A stretch of DNA of 5,840 nucleotides from an uncultured Pirellulaceae bacterium (lineage in GTDB: Bacteria > Planctomycetota > Planctomycetia > Pirellulales > Pirellulaceae): contig CAMYKF010000124.1 in the NCBI GenBank assembly GCA_947258905.1, positions 1-5,840 on the forward strand. Direction: 5' to 3'. The translations under genes and the position numbers were made by a program. Positions 1 through 5,749 of this stretch are shown here, in pieces. Each line of letters starts with the position of its first letter. The first letter of the stretch is position 1. Below the pieces are notes generated by a model. It worked only from the letters and a program-made list of their open reading frames with translations. It was not told the DNA's origin and ran no database searches.

Positions 1-392
1 AAGGCGACCATGTCGTCAATGGTTATCAGGCTGACTTCGATGCCGGTAACAACTACACCGGCATCCTCTACGAGGAAGGCGGGCGAGGCATTCTCGTCCG
101 GCGCTGTCAGGAAGTCACCATCGACGAGGCGGGCGAACGGGAAGTAACCGGTTCGGTTTGCGACGAAGCCGAATATGTGGCCGGCCTGAAAACCGATGAC
201 TGGAATGAAGTGGTCGTGACGGCCCGGGGCAACCGGTTGTCTCACTCCATCAACGGCACCATCTCGGCTGTGCTGATTGACGACGAGCAGGGCAAAGCGA
301 AATCATCCGGTATTCTCGCGTTGCAACTGCACGCCGGCCCGCCGATGAAAATCGAGTTCAAGGATATTTCGCTAACTCGTCTCAATCAGTAG
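1..392 (+). CDS. DUF1080 / 3-keto-disaccharide hydrolase-like protein, C-terminal part (5' end outside window)
   Basis: The open frame enters from the left edge (first complete codon at position 3) and ends at TAG 390-392, giving about 129 visible residues. They match the C-terminal half of the DUF1080 fold, a concanavalin-like beta sandwich. Typical landmarks are GYQADFDAGNNYTGILYEE near the start, then DWNEVVVTARGNRLSHSING, and finally GILALQLHAGPPMKIEFKDI, the usual closing strand. Family members are mostly exported proteins of Planctomycetes and related phyla. Some have been linked to hydrolysis of 3-keto-glycosides, but most have no tested substrate. The N-terminus, any signal peptide and the start codon lie outside the window. 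The GTG at 177 is internal to the domain and is not a credible start. The gene converges on the deaminase gene with a 32-bp gap. The family call is confident, the substrate is unknown. Confidence 0.88.
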   Translation, partial: GDHVVNGYQADFDAGNNYTGILYEEGGRGILVRRCQEVTIDEAGEREVTGSVCDEAEYVAGLKTDDWNEVVVTARGNRLSHSINGTISAVLIDDEQGKAKSSGILALQLHAGPPMKIEFKDISLTRLNQ

Positions 393-395
393 CGC

Positions 396-409
396 AAGTC
401 GCCAGACTT
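396..409. terminator. weak hairpin between convergent genes
   Basis: In the 32-bp gap between the DUF1080 stop (392) and the deaminase stop (425), AAGTC (396-400) can pair with GACTT (405-409) around a GCCA loop. The stem is only 5 bp and has no T-tract on either side. It could be a poor bidirectional terminator, but chance is an equally good explanation. Confidence 0.15.
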
Positions 410-424
410 CCGAACGTCCGTGCA

Positions 425-835
425 TCATCTCTCGAACCGAAAGCGGTCTGGCAGCAGTTCATTCATCGTCCAGAATTTGTGCGATTCGGCATTACCCGCG
501 TCGACTGCAATGATTTCCACTTCGTCGCCAAAGAACTGGCTCATCACCTGACGGCAGGCTCCGCAGGGAGATGCCAGCGGCGTGGCCACGACAACCATGC
601 GGTGAAATTCGCGACAGCCTTCCGAAACGGCCTTGAAGATGGCTACCCGCTCGGCACATATCGACAGTCCATACGAATCGTTCTCCACATTGCAGCCGGT
701 AAACACGCGGCCGTCTGCGGTTTCCAGCGCGGCACCCACGGCAAACCCTGAATGAATGGCGTAGGCGCCGTCACGTTGCCTGCAGGCAGCTTCGATCAGC
801 GTGGCAATGTCGGCCGGGGACTGGTGTTTTGACAA
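425..835 (-). CDS. cdd: cytidine deaminase
   Basis: This 136-residue protein is a homotetrameric-type cytidine deaminase, which converts cytidine and deoxycytidine to uridine and deoxyuridine in pyrimidine salvage. The length equals that of Bacillus subtilis Cdd. The zinc site is complete: CAE at residues 60-62 (ligand Cys60, catalytic Glu62) and PCGAC at 90-94 (ligands Cys91 and Cys94). The substrate-binding stretch GCNVEN (47-52) and Phe31 in SGFAVGAAL are also present. The start is TTG (835-833). It is forced, because the in-frame codon two triplets upstream is the TGA of the phosphorylase gene and the next Met is residue 80, after the active site. A GAG 7 nt upstream of the TTG is the only Shine-Dalgarno-like element. 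Only 3 bp separate it from the phosphorylase stop, so coupled translation is likely. Product assignment is near certain. Confidence 0.96.
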   Translation of the reverse strand: MSKHQSPADIATLIEAACRQRDGAYAIHSGFAVGAALETADGRVFTGCNVENDSYGLSICAERVAIFKAVSEGCREFHRMVVVATPLASPCGACRQVMSQFFGDEVEIIAVDAGNAESHKFWTMNELLPDRFRFER

Positions 836-838
836 TGA

Positions 839-2152
839 TCAACTCGCGGTTTCGGATTCGGACTGGGGTGCCACCCGATCGACGATCAGCGGCAGCGGAT
901 CAACTTCATGGTCGACGAGATGGATCGCCGCCCGCAAGTCGGGTCTGATTTGCTCCCACAGATCATGATCATCGCAGAATGACTTGACCAGCGGTTGCCC
1001 GCGCTCGACCCACTCGCCCACCTTGACCATCATTTGCAGGCCGGTGGAATGATCCAGCGTGTCACCGATCTTGCGTCGGCCACCTCCCATGCGAATCACG
1101 ATCCAGCCCAGCGCCTCGGCATCAATCGAGCCAATGAAACCATCGTCTTCGGCCACGATTTTGTGTCGTTTGCCGACATGCCGGTCGGAATTGATGTCAC
1201 CGCCCTGGGCGCGAACCATTCTCTCAAAAATCTCCATGGCCTTGCCCGAAGCGATGACTTCGCCCAGTTCGTGCTCGGCCGAATCAATGGAGTCGGCCAG
1301 ATTGGTCGCGACCAGCAACTCGGCACCCAGTCGCACCGTCAGGTCAAAGATTTCACGCGGTCCGACATCCAGCAATACATCGATGCACTCATCTACTTCC
1401 ACAGCGTTTCCGATCATCTGACCCAGTGGCTGATTCATATCGGTAATCAGGGCCGACGACCGGACACCCATTGCCGAAGCGACCGACACCAGGGATTCAG
1501 CCAGTGTGCGGGCTGCTTCGCTGGTCTTCATGAATGATCCGCTGCCCCATTTGACATCCAGCACCAGCGCGTCGAGACCCTCGGCCAGTTTCTTGCTGAG
1601 AATACTCGACGTGATCAGCGGCACCGCGGGAACCGTGGCCGTAACATCGCGCAACGCGTAAAGCCGGCGATCGGCCGGTGCGATCTCGTCGCTGGCGCCG
1701 GTAATCACGCAACCAACTTCTTTCACCACCTGTTGCAATTCGCGTATCGACAAATCCGTGCGGAACCCCGGAATCGATTCCAGTTTGTCGAGCGTGCCGC
1801 CAGTAGCTCCCAGACCACGACCGGAAATCATGGGCACGGCCAGCCCGCAGGCGGCCAGTGCCGGCGCGAGCGTAATGGAGATCTTGTCGCCAATGCCGCC
1901 CGTGGAATGCTTGTCGACCACGGGCTTGTTGAAACCGTGCCAGTTCATCCGCTGGCCCGAGCCGAGCATCTCGCGAGTCAGCGCAACGACCTCGTTGGGC
2001 TGCATCCCCTGAAAGAAAACCGCCATGGCAAAGGCGGCCATTTGATAATCGGGCACCTCGCCCCGGGTGTATGCCGCAATCAGGTCGGCAAGTCGTTCAT
2101 CGGAAATCCGTTTGCCATCCCGTTTGTCCGCAATAATTCTGGCTGCATTCAT
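839..2152 (-). CDS. deoA: pyrimidine-nucleoside (thymidine) phosphorylase
   Basis: The 437-residue product is a class II nucleoside phosphorylase. It cleaves thymidine, deoxyuridine and often uridine with phosphate to the free base and (deoxy)ribose-1-phosphate. The order is an N-terminal helical domain (about 1-65), the glycosyltransferase-3 alpha/beta domain with the phosphate site DKHSTGG (80-86), and the PYNP C-terminal domain (about 340-425). The family signature begins SGRGLGATGGTLDKLE (110-125). Equivalents of the E. coli active-site residues His85, Tyr168, Arg171, Ser186 and Lys190 are seen as His82, Tyr165, Arg168, Ser183 and Lys187. Length fits both DeoA (about 440) and Bacillus Pdp (about 433). 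Sequence alone does not settle thymidine-only versus broad pyrimidine specificity. The start is ATG (2152-2150), without an obvious Shine-Dalgarno, 31 bp after the TspO stop. The deaminase gene follows after 3 bp, so the two enzymes act in sequence in salvage. Confidence 0.95.
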   Translation of the reverse strand: MNAARIIADKRDGKRISDERLADLIAAYTRGEVPDYQMAAFAMAVFFQGMQPNEVVALTREMLGSGQRMNWHGFNKPVVDKHSTGGIGDKISITLAPALAACGLAVPMISGRGLGATGGTLDKLESIPGFRTDLSIRELQQVVKEVGCVITGASDEIAPADRRLYALRDVTATVPAVPLITSSILSKKLAEGLDALVLDVKWGSGSFMKTSEAARTLAESLVSVASAMGVRSSALITDMNQPLGQMIGNAVEVDECIDVLLDVGPREIFDLTVRLGAELLVATNLADSIDSAEHELGEVIASGKAMEIFERMVRAQGGDINSDRHVGKRHKIVAEDDGFIGSIDAEALGWIVIRMGGGRRKIGDTLDHSTGLQMMVKVGEWVERGQPLVKSFCDDHDLWEQIRPDLRAAIHLVDHEVDPLPLIVDRVAPQSESETAS

Positions 2153-2183
2153 GGCAGAATAATCGCAGCTTTGCCGGACAGGA

Positions 2184-2678
2184 TCAAGCGTTCATTCGCC
2201 AGATCATGATGTTCAGATAGGCGGCATACGTCAGACAGATCAGATATGGCAGGATCAGTAATCCGGCCAGCTTGAATCGTTGCCAGAACAGGCTGAACGT
2301 GGCAAATACCGTCAGCCACAGGACGACGCACTGAATCGCCGCAGCACCCGGATTTTTAAACCCAAAGAACACAGATATCCACACGACATTCAGGATCAGC
2401 CCGGCCACAAAGAACTTGACGGCCAGGCGTGACACCGGCTCTTCACGCTCGACCCACACCCGGCACACGGCAACCGTCATTAATACAAACAGCACCGCCC
2501 AGACATACGGCAGCAAGAACGTCGAGGGCGTCCACGCAGGCTTGTCCAGCTGGCTGAACCAGCTCTCCTCACCCATGACCCGGGCAAAACCCAGCACTCC
2601 GCCTATCGCCATAACAAGCATGCAGGCAAGAAACCAGCCAACAAAACCAAGCCATTTTTGTTTTGTAGTCAGGTACAT
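2184..2678 (-). CDS. tspO: TspO/MBR family membrane protein (tryptophan-rich sensory protein)
   Basis: A 164-residue, very hydrophobic protein with five predicted membrane segments (about 11-32, 53-74, 83-105, 111-131 and 136-160) and eight or more Trp. Family motifs are clear: W40 followed by LDKPAWTPS (44-52) and VW (59-60), LNVVW (96-100) with FF (104-105), and PYLICLTYAAYLN (144-156). TspO proteins bind porphyrins and other small hydrophobic ligands and have been tied to stress, tetrapyrrole and light/oxygen responses. The role here cannot be predicted. Two positions differ from what I expect in the family: the Ser after LNxxW is Ile101, and the Trp usual after PYLx is Cys148. The ATG start (2678-2676) lacks a recognisable Shine-Dalgarno. 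It is the first of three closely spaced minus-strand genes, with the phosphorylase 31 bp downstream, so co-transcription is likely although no metabolic link is known. Confidence 0.93.
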   Translation of the reverse strand: MYLTTKQKWLGFVGWFLACMLVMAIGGVLGFARVMGEESWFSQLDKPAWTPSTFLLPYVWAVLFVLMTVAVCRVWVEREEPVSRLAVKFFVAGLILNVVWISVFFGFKNPGAAAIQCVVLWLTVFATFSLFWQRFKLAGLLILPYLICLTYAAYLNIMIWRMNA

Positions 2679-2699
2679 ATCTGATTCGGTCCGCGCTGA

Positions 2700-2900
2700 T
2701 CACGCGGCAGAAAATGCGAACGAAGGAGAAGCGTTTGGACCGCTGGAGTCAGGGCCAACAAAGCCTAGCTCAGAATGGCATTTGGGGCAGGCAATTTGCC
2801 GGGCAATCAGCCCATACGGTGCATGCACAATCCGCAGTATCGTTACAACACCCTGCAGCAACGGTCCGTTGGGCAACCTTGTCACCGGTCGCCCCGGCAC
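2700..2900 (-). CDS. doubtful small ORF with a CxxC motif
   Basis: A 66-codon minus-strand frame with a GTG start (2900-2898) and a TGA at 2702-2700, ending 21 bp before the TspO start. The only notable feature is IACPKCHSELGF in the middle (residues 36-47), which resembles half of a zinc ribbon. There is no second CxxC pair to complete a metal site, no Shine-Dalgarno I would trust, and third-position composition is mixed rather than clearly GC-biased. I do not recognise the product. It may be a leader peptide, a remnant of a decayed gene, or a chance frame. Chance is the most likely. Confidence 0.15.
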   Translation of the reverse strand: MPGRPVTRLPNGPLLQGVVTILRIVHAPYGLIARQIACPKCHSELGFVGPDSSGPNASPSFAFSAA

Positions 2901-2922
2901 AGGCTGTTACCTCAGGTGGTAG

Positions 2923-2951
2923 CGTGCGAAGGGCCTCGCACGCCTACTCGA
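2923..2951. repeat. hairpin-forming direct repeat, copy A
   Basis: This 29-bp unit recurs at 2967-2995 with two differences (C2927/T2971 and A2930/C2974). It also forms a strong hairpin: 2919-2929 pairs with 2936-2947 around a 6-nt loop, with a single bulged C, giving 11 paired positions. There is no T-tract, so it is not a canonical intrinsic terminator, although it could pause or protect transcripts. It is probably one member of a dispersed family, but that cannot be shown from one window. Confidence 0.75.
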
Positions 2952-2966
2952 AATTCAGGCTGCTGA

Positions 2967-2995
2967 CGTGTGACGGGCCTCGCACGCCTACTCGA
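2967..2995. repeat. hairpin-forming direct repeat, copy B, overlapping the hydrolase stop
   Basis: This is the second copy of the 29-bp unit, 44 bp from the first. CGTGTGA (2967-2973) pairs with TCGCACG (2980-2986) around a 6-nt loop. In this copy one pair is a G-T wobble or an A-C mismatch, depending on the strand transcribed. In the minus-strand transcript the hairpin begins one nucleotide after the hydrolase TAG (2990-2988), and the repeat itself supplies the last codon (GAG) and the stop. It may act as a 3' end or terminator-like structure for the hydrolase mRNA. Confidence 0.75.
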
Positions 2996-4496
2996 TATCT
3001 GGTACTCGCCACTCTGGAGGATCCAGTTCAACCCGGTCAGGCAAACCGGACATGTCGCCACTTTGGAAAAACTGCGTTAATCCGGCACGGAACTGCGGAT
3101 CGGCACTGGTGGCCTCGCGGATCGCCCCGTGCGATCCTCGCTCCACCGTAACGAATCGACTGTTGGTGAAAAACGGCGCCAGTTCCTGTGCATTTTCATA
3201 CGGCGTCGATGTATCCCAGGTTCCGTGCACAATCACCGTAGGAATATCAGTCTGAAAATTGGTTCGGAACTCGTCACCCAAATCGACCTCCCACACCGGG
3301 CTGCCCATGGCGTACGAGCTAAACGTGCTGCCAATGATGGACATCGCCGGATCGGCTTCGAACTCGGCGCGACGCTTCGCGGTAATTCCCGAGGCGCTAT
3401 CCAGCGTCCAATAGCTGGCGGTGGCAAAACCGCGGCCACGCATCTTCGACCTGCCCAGCACTCGTCGGGCTGCGGCTTCCCAATCATCGCGATGCATGCG
3501 AATGACTTCCGCAGGCCAGCTTGTCAGGCCAGCACCCGAAAACCCGCGTGCCACTGCGCGCAACGCATGGCCGTCCATCACCACCTCGATTTCCGACGAA
3601 GTCCCTTCGTTTAACACGACCGTGAACGGATTCTCCTCGGCCTTCCTTACCATCGCTTCCATGGCCGCCACCAGGCCGCCTTCGGGAATCAGCCCCTTGA
3701 GTTGCTCCGAGGCTTCTGCGTCCGCTGCGACCCGTTTGTAGACGTTCCAGATCCAGCCGGGATGATCCCACGTGTGATCAGGGCCTTCCATTCCGTTCAA
3801 GATGGCTCGCTCGATCAACTCGGGGTGGTATCGCATCAGCGTCATGCCCCAGTGCGAACCGAAACTGCCGCCGCTGATCATGATCTTGTCGAATCCCAGT
3901 CCATGGGCGACATCGCGCACGTCAGCTGCCGCCTCAATGACATTCAAGCCACTTAAATCAATGCCCTCGTCCAGCCAGAATTGACGCTCGTCACGCAGCG
4001 CGGTCTGGAACTCACTGACGGCCTCCGGGTCAAATTGCCGCGCCATTTGCGGAGGCGTGGGCTGGACGATCGTGGTGTTGGGCGTAGACGAGCCAATCCC
4101 GCGCTGCCCGACAACGACTACGTCGGTGATGTTCAACAGAGGCTGAAACTGGTCTTCAAACGTGCCCCGTTTGGCCAGCCGCTCGGAAAGGCCTGCAAAA
4201 CCGGGACCGCCGTTAAGTATGAACATGGGAGGCGTGTCCGGATTTGCCTGGTCGGATCGCGGAAACAGATAGAACTCCACCGAAATTACCGCACTGTCGT
4301 CCTTGCTGCGGTTGGCGGGCACAAACATCTGTCCGCGATGTGCCGTAAAGAACTCACGGTTCTTTAATCGAATCCGCTCGGGATAAACATACATCGAACC
4401 GGCTGCCGGAGCCGGAGCCTTGCCATTATGAAAACTTTGTGCGAGGCAGGGAGCGGACGTCGACAAAAGTAGCAGACAAAAAAATACCGTTCGCAT
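2988..4496 (-). CDS. secreted alpha/beta hydrolase, S33 peptidase (proline iminopeptidase / tripeptidyl aminopeptidase) type
   Basis: The 502-residue product starts with a signal peptide (charged MR, hydrophobic residues 4-12, likely cleavage after CLA at 19), so it is probably exported. S33 landmarks follow in order: NGGPG (95-99, the HGGPG oxyanion element), QRGIGSS (131-137), nucleophile elbow GGSFG (209-213) with Ser211, Asp428 in HGTWD, and His456 in GSH. The catalytic triad is thus complete, and the last part resembles the TAP-like C-terminal domain. The expected role is release of N-terminal residues from peptides, but esterase activity is possible and the substrate is unknown. The residue before QRG, usually Asp, is Gly130. 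ATG (4496-4494) is preceded at 7 nt by AGGAG (4508-4504), the best Shine-Dalgarno in the window, which supports the start. It appears to be monocistronic: a terminator lies upstream and hairpin repeats directly downstream. Confidence 0.9.
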   Translation of the reverse strand: MRTVFFCLLLLSTSAPCLAQSFHNGKAPAPAAGSMYVYPERIRLKNREFFTAHRGQMFVPANRSKDDSAVISVEFYLFPRSDQANPDTPPMFILNGGPGFAGLSERLAKRGTFEDQFQPLLNITDVVVVGQRGIGSSTPNTTIVQPTPPQMARQFDPEAVSEFQTALRDERQFWLDEGIDLSGLNVIEAAADVRDVAHGLGFDKIMISGGSFGSHWGMTLMRYHPELIERAILNGMEGPDHTWDHPGWIWNVYKRVAADAEASEQLKGLIPEGGLVAAMEAMVRKAEENPFTVVLNEGTSSEIEVVMDGHALRAVARGFSGAGLTSWPAEVIRMHRDDWEAAARRVLGRSKMRGRGFATASYWTLDSASGITAKRRAEFEADPAMSIIGSTFSSYAMGSPVWEVDLGDEFRTNFQTDIPTVIVHGTWDTSTPYENAQELAPFFTNSRFVTVERGSHGAIREATSADPQFRAGLTQFFQSGDMSGLPDRVELDPPEWRVPDIE

Positions 4497-4503
4497 CAGA
4501 TGG

Positions 4504-4508
4504 CTCCT
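4504..4508 (-). promoter_or_regulatory. ribosome binding site of the hydrolase gene
   Basis: The minus strand reads AGGAG, 7 nt before the ATG at 4496. It fixes the hydrolase start and contrasts with the weak or missing sites of the other genes here. Confidence 0.75.
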
Positions 4509-4523
4509 GCAATCCGCGACATA

Positions 4524-4554
4524 AGTTCAGAATTCACAATTCAGACATTATTCA
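4524..4554 (-). repeat. four short TGAA-type direct repeats upstream of the hydrolase gene
   Basis: On the minus strand, TGAATA (4554-4549), TGAATT (4543-4538), TGAATT (4536-4531) and TGAACT (4529-4524) follow one another with steps of 11, 7 and 7 bp, ending 27 bp before the hydrolase ATG. The tract is AT-rich within GC-rich surroundings. It could be a regulator site or simply promoter-region composition. Confidence 0.4.
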
Positions 4555-4576
4555 CGATTCCGTCGTGGATAGTGAA
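4547..4576 (-). promoter_or_regulatory. possible sigma70-type promoter of the hydrolase gene
   Basis: The minus strand carries TTCACT (4576-4571, 4 of 6 matches to TTGACA) and AATAAT (4552-4547, 5 of 6 to TATAAT) with an 18-bp spacer. The start of transcription would lie about 40-45 bp before the ATG. It overlaps the first TGAA repeat. The match is modest and was found by eye. Confidence 0.25.
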
Positions 4577-4619
4577 ACAAGAGAAGGGAATTCGTTATGG
4601 CGAACGGGGGCTTGCCAAC

Positions 4620-4655
4620 AAAAAACGGAATTGGTGTTGATTGCATAAATTCCGT
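4620..4655 (-). terminator. intrinsic terminator after the DUF1559 gene
   Basis: Read on the minus strand, ACGGAATT (4655-4648) and AATTCCGT (4632-4625) form a perfect 8-bp stem with a 15-nt loop. The final T of the stem runs into five more T (4624-4620). The hairpin lies 36 bp after the DUF1559 stop codon and has the right orientation. The stem is AT-rich and the loop long, so efficiency may be moderate. Confidence 0.55.
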
Positions 4656-4691
4656 CCAGCCATTCAGCAGGCGCGCTGTTTGTCCCGGGTC

Positions 4692-5657
4692 CTACTCCCA
4701 CACACTAATAACTTCCTGCCCTGATCGCGTGGACAGTCCGCGATAGACTTCTTCGTCGATGAAATTCGGCAGCAGCCGTACCGACCCGTCGGCGGACAGG
4801 AACATGGCACCTACCGTATGGGCACTGGCAAAGTCCTCGAAGTGGGCGTGATCCCTGTTATTGGGCAGGTGATCGGTCACGCCCACAATGCGAGCAGCTC
4901 CTTCCTCGATGTGCGGATCGGCACCGACCCACGTGACCGTGCCGCGAGTCGCCAGCCGCTCGCCACACATCAGGGTGTTGCTCAGTCCGTCCGTGATATC
5001 ACGAAAACGCACGTTGCTGTTTTCGAAAAACAGGCCATTGCCGTTACGCTCGTTGCCTTCGATTTCGATGGATCCGAACACGCCGCTGTAATTACAGCGC
5101 GACACCATTAGATCTTCGTGGTGTGGCTCGGTATCGTGCATGAAGGGCTCGCCGCCATCGTCATGATCGTGCTCAAACTCTTCATCCAACCAGTCCCACA
5201 ACATCACTTCCGGTGACGGATCCGACGGACACAGAAACGTGGCGATTACGTGCTCGCGGGTTTCCTCGAATTCCTCGTTATCGGCATCGAGGGAGAAGTC
5301 AAATTCCTTGTACAGGTTACCTTGCTCAAGATAGGGCAGAACCTTGGTCGCCCAGCCCCAGCCGGGCAATCCCTCTTCATGATCGTCATCGTCGAAGGGC
5401 ATTCCCGGGAATCCCGGTCCTGGAGACATAATGTCGTCGTACACTTCCCAGCCCGTCGGCAATCGACGCAAAGTATCGTGATGCATGTGCAGCGCCAGAC
5501 CAATCTGACGGATATTGTTGGAGCACTCAGTGCGACGAGCCGCTTCGCGAACCTGTTGGACCGCTGGCAGCAGTAATCCAACCAGAATGCCAATGATTGC
5601 GATGACAACCAGCAGTTCGACCAGCGTGAAACCGAAATGATTACGAGAGACTTTCAT
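4692..5657 (-). CDS. DUF1559 family protein with type IV pilin-like (prepilin) N-terminus
   Basis: The 321-residue protein begins with a class III prepilin leader. Gly9 precedes FTLVELLVVIAIIGILVGLL (10-29), with Glu14 at position +5 of the mature protein, as prepilin peptidase substrates require. The hydrophobic helix continues to about 30. The body is DUF1559, with CPSD (143-146), ITDGLSNTLMCGER (221-234) and the C-terminal SAH...DGSVRLLPN motif (278-298). Planctomycete genomes carry this family in many copies. The mature proteins are thought to be pseudopilin-like and surface or periplasm exposed, and their function is unknown. An insert rich in Asp, Glu and His occupies about 155-181, and a shorter acidic run lies at 89-95. 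The ATG (5657-5655) has a weak AAGGT (5669-5665) 7 nt upstream. No pilus or secretion gene lies nearby, and a terminator follows, so it is probably monocistronic. Confidence 0.95.
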   Translation of the reverse strand: MKVSRNHFGFTLVELLVVIAIIGILVGLLLPAVQQVREAARRTECSNNIRQIGLALHMHHDTLRRLPTGWEVYDDIMSPGPGFPGMPFDDDDHEEGLPGWGWATKVLPYLEQGNLYKEFDFSLDADNEEFEETREHVIATFLCPSDPSPEVMLWDWLDEEFEHDHDDGGEPFMHDTEPHHEDLMVSRCNYSGVFGSIEIEGNERNGNGLFFENSNVRFRDITDGLSNTLMCGERLATRGTVTWVGADPHIEEGAARIVGVTDHLPNNRDHAHFEDFASAHTVGAMFLSADGSVRLLPNFIDEEVYRGLSTRSGQEVISVWE

Positions 5658-5729
5658 TTTGATGACCTTGTATGAAATGATGCCTGAAACGTAGGGGCGC
5701 TCTGAAGGGAGCGGGCACGATTTGGACAG

Positions 5730-5749
5730 TGGAAGTCATCAGACCTCCA
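5730..5749 (-). promoter_or_regulatory. inverted repeat in the DUF1559 upstream region
   Basis: Arms 5730-5737 and 5742-5749 are 8 bp each around a 4-bp centre (ATCA), with one imperfect position. That position is a G-U wobble in minus-strand RNA but an A-C mismatch in plus-strand RNA, so the hairpin is favoured in the DUF1559 transcript. It lies 72 bp before the ATG and 5 bp after a perfect TTGACA (5760-5755). It could be an operator or a 5'-leader hairpin. Confidence 0.35.

Larger units (their letters stand above)
2679..2987. other. 309-bp intergenic region with hairpin repeats and one doubtful ORF
   Basis: This is the spacer between the hydrolase stop and the TspO start, both on the minus strand. 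Its hydrolase-proximal part holds a duplicated hairpin repeat. The rest should contain the promoter of the tspO-deoA-cdd group, but I could not find a convincing -35/-10 pair. I see no tRNA-like or riboswitch-like fold by eye. A minus-strand ORF with a CPKC motif lies at 2700-2900. Confidence 0.6.

Noticed and set aside
177..392. GTG at 177 as the start of a separate small gene
   Set aside because: The same frame is open and DUF1080-like upstream to the window edge, so the GTG is an internal Val codon.
995..1537. 180-residue plus-strand frame opposite the phosphorylase gene
   Set aside because: It lies wholly antisense to a highly conserved enzyme, has no recognisable domain, and long antisense frames are expected in GC-rich coding DNA.
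2859..2871. Perfect palindrome CAACGG-T-CCGTTG as an operator
   Set aside because: Six-base arms are expected about once by chance in a window of this size, and its position gives no further support.
2714..3151. 145-residue plus-strand frame spanning the intergenic region and the hydrolase 3' end
   Set aside because: Its second part is antisense to the hydrolase, and its middle is a translation of the duplicated repeat. No domain or ribosome binding site supports it.
4439..4648. 69-residue plus-strand frame between the hydrolase and pseudopilin genes
   Set aside because: It overlaps the hydrolase signal peptide, promoter region and terminator on the opposite strand, and the sequence resembles no protein family.
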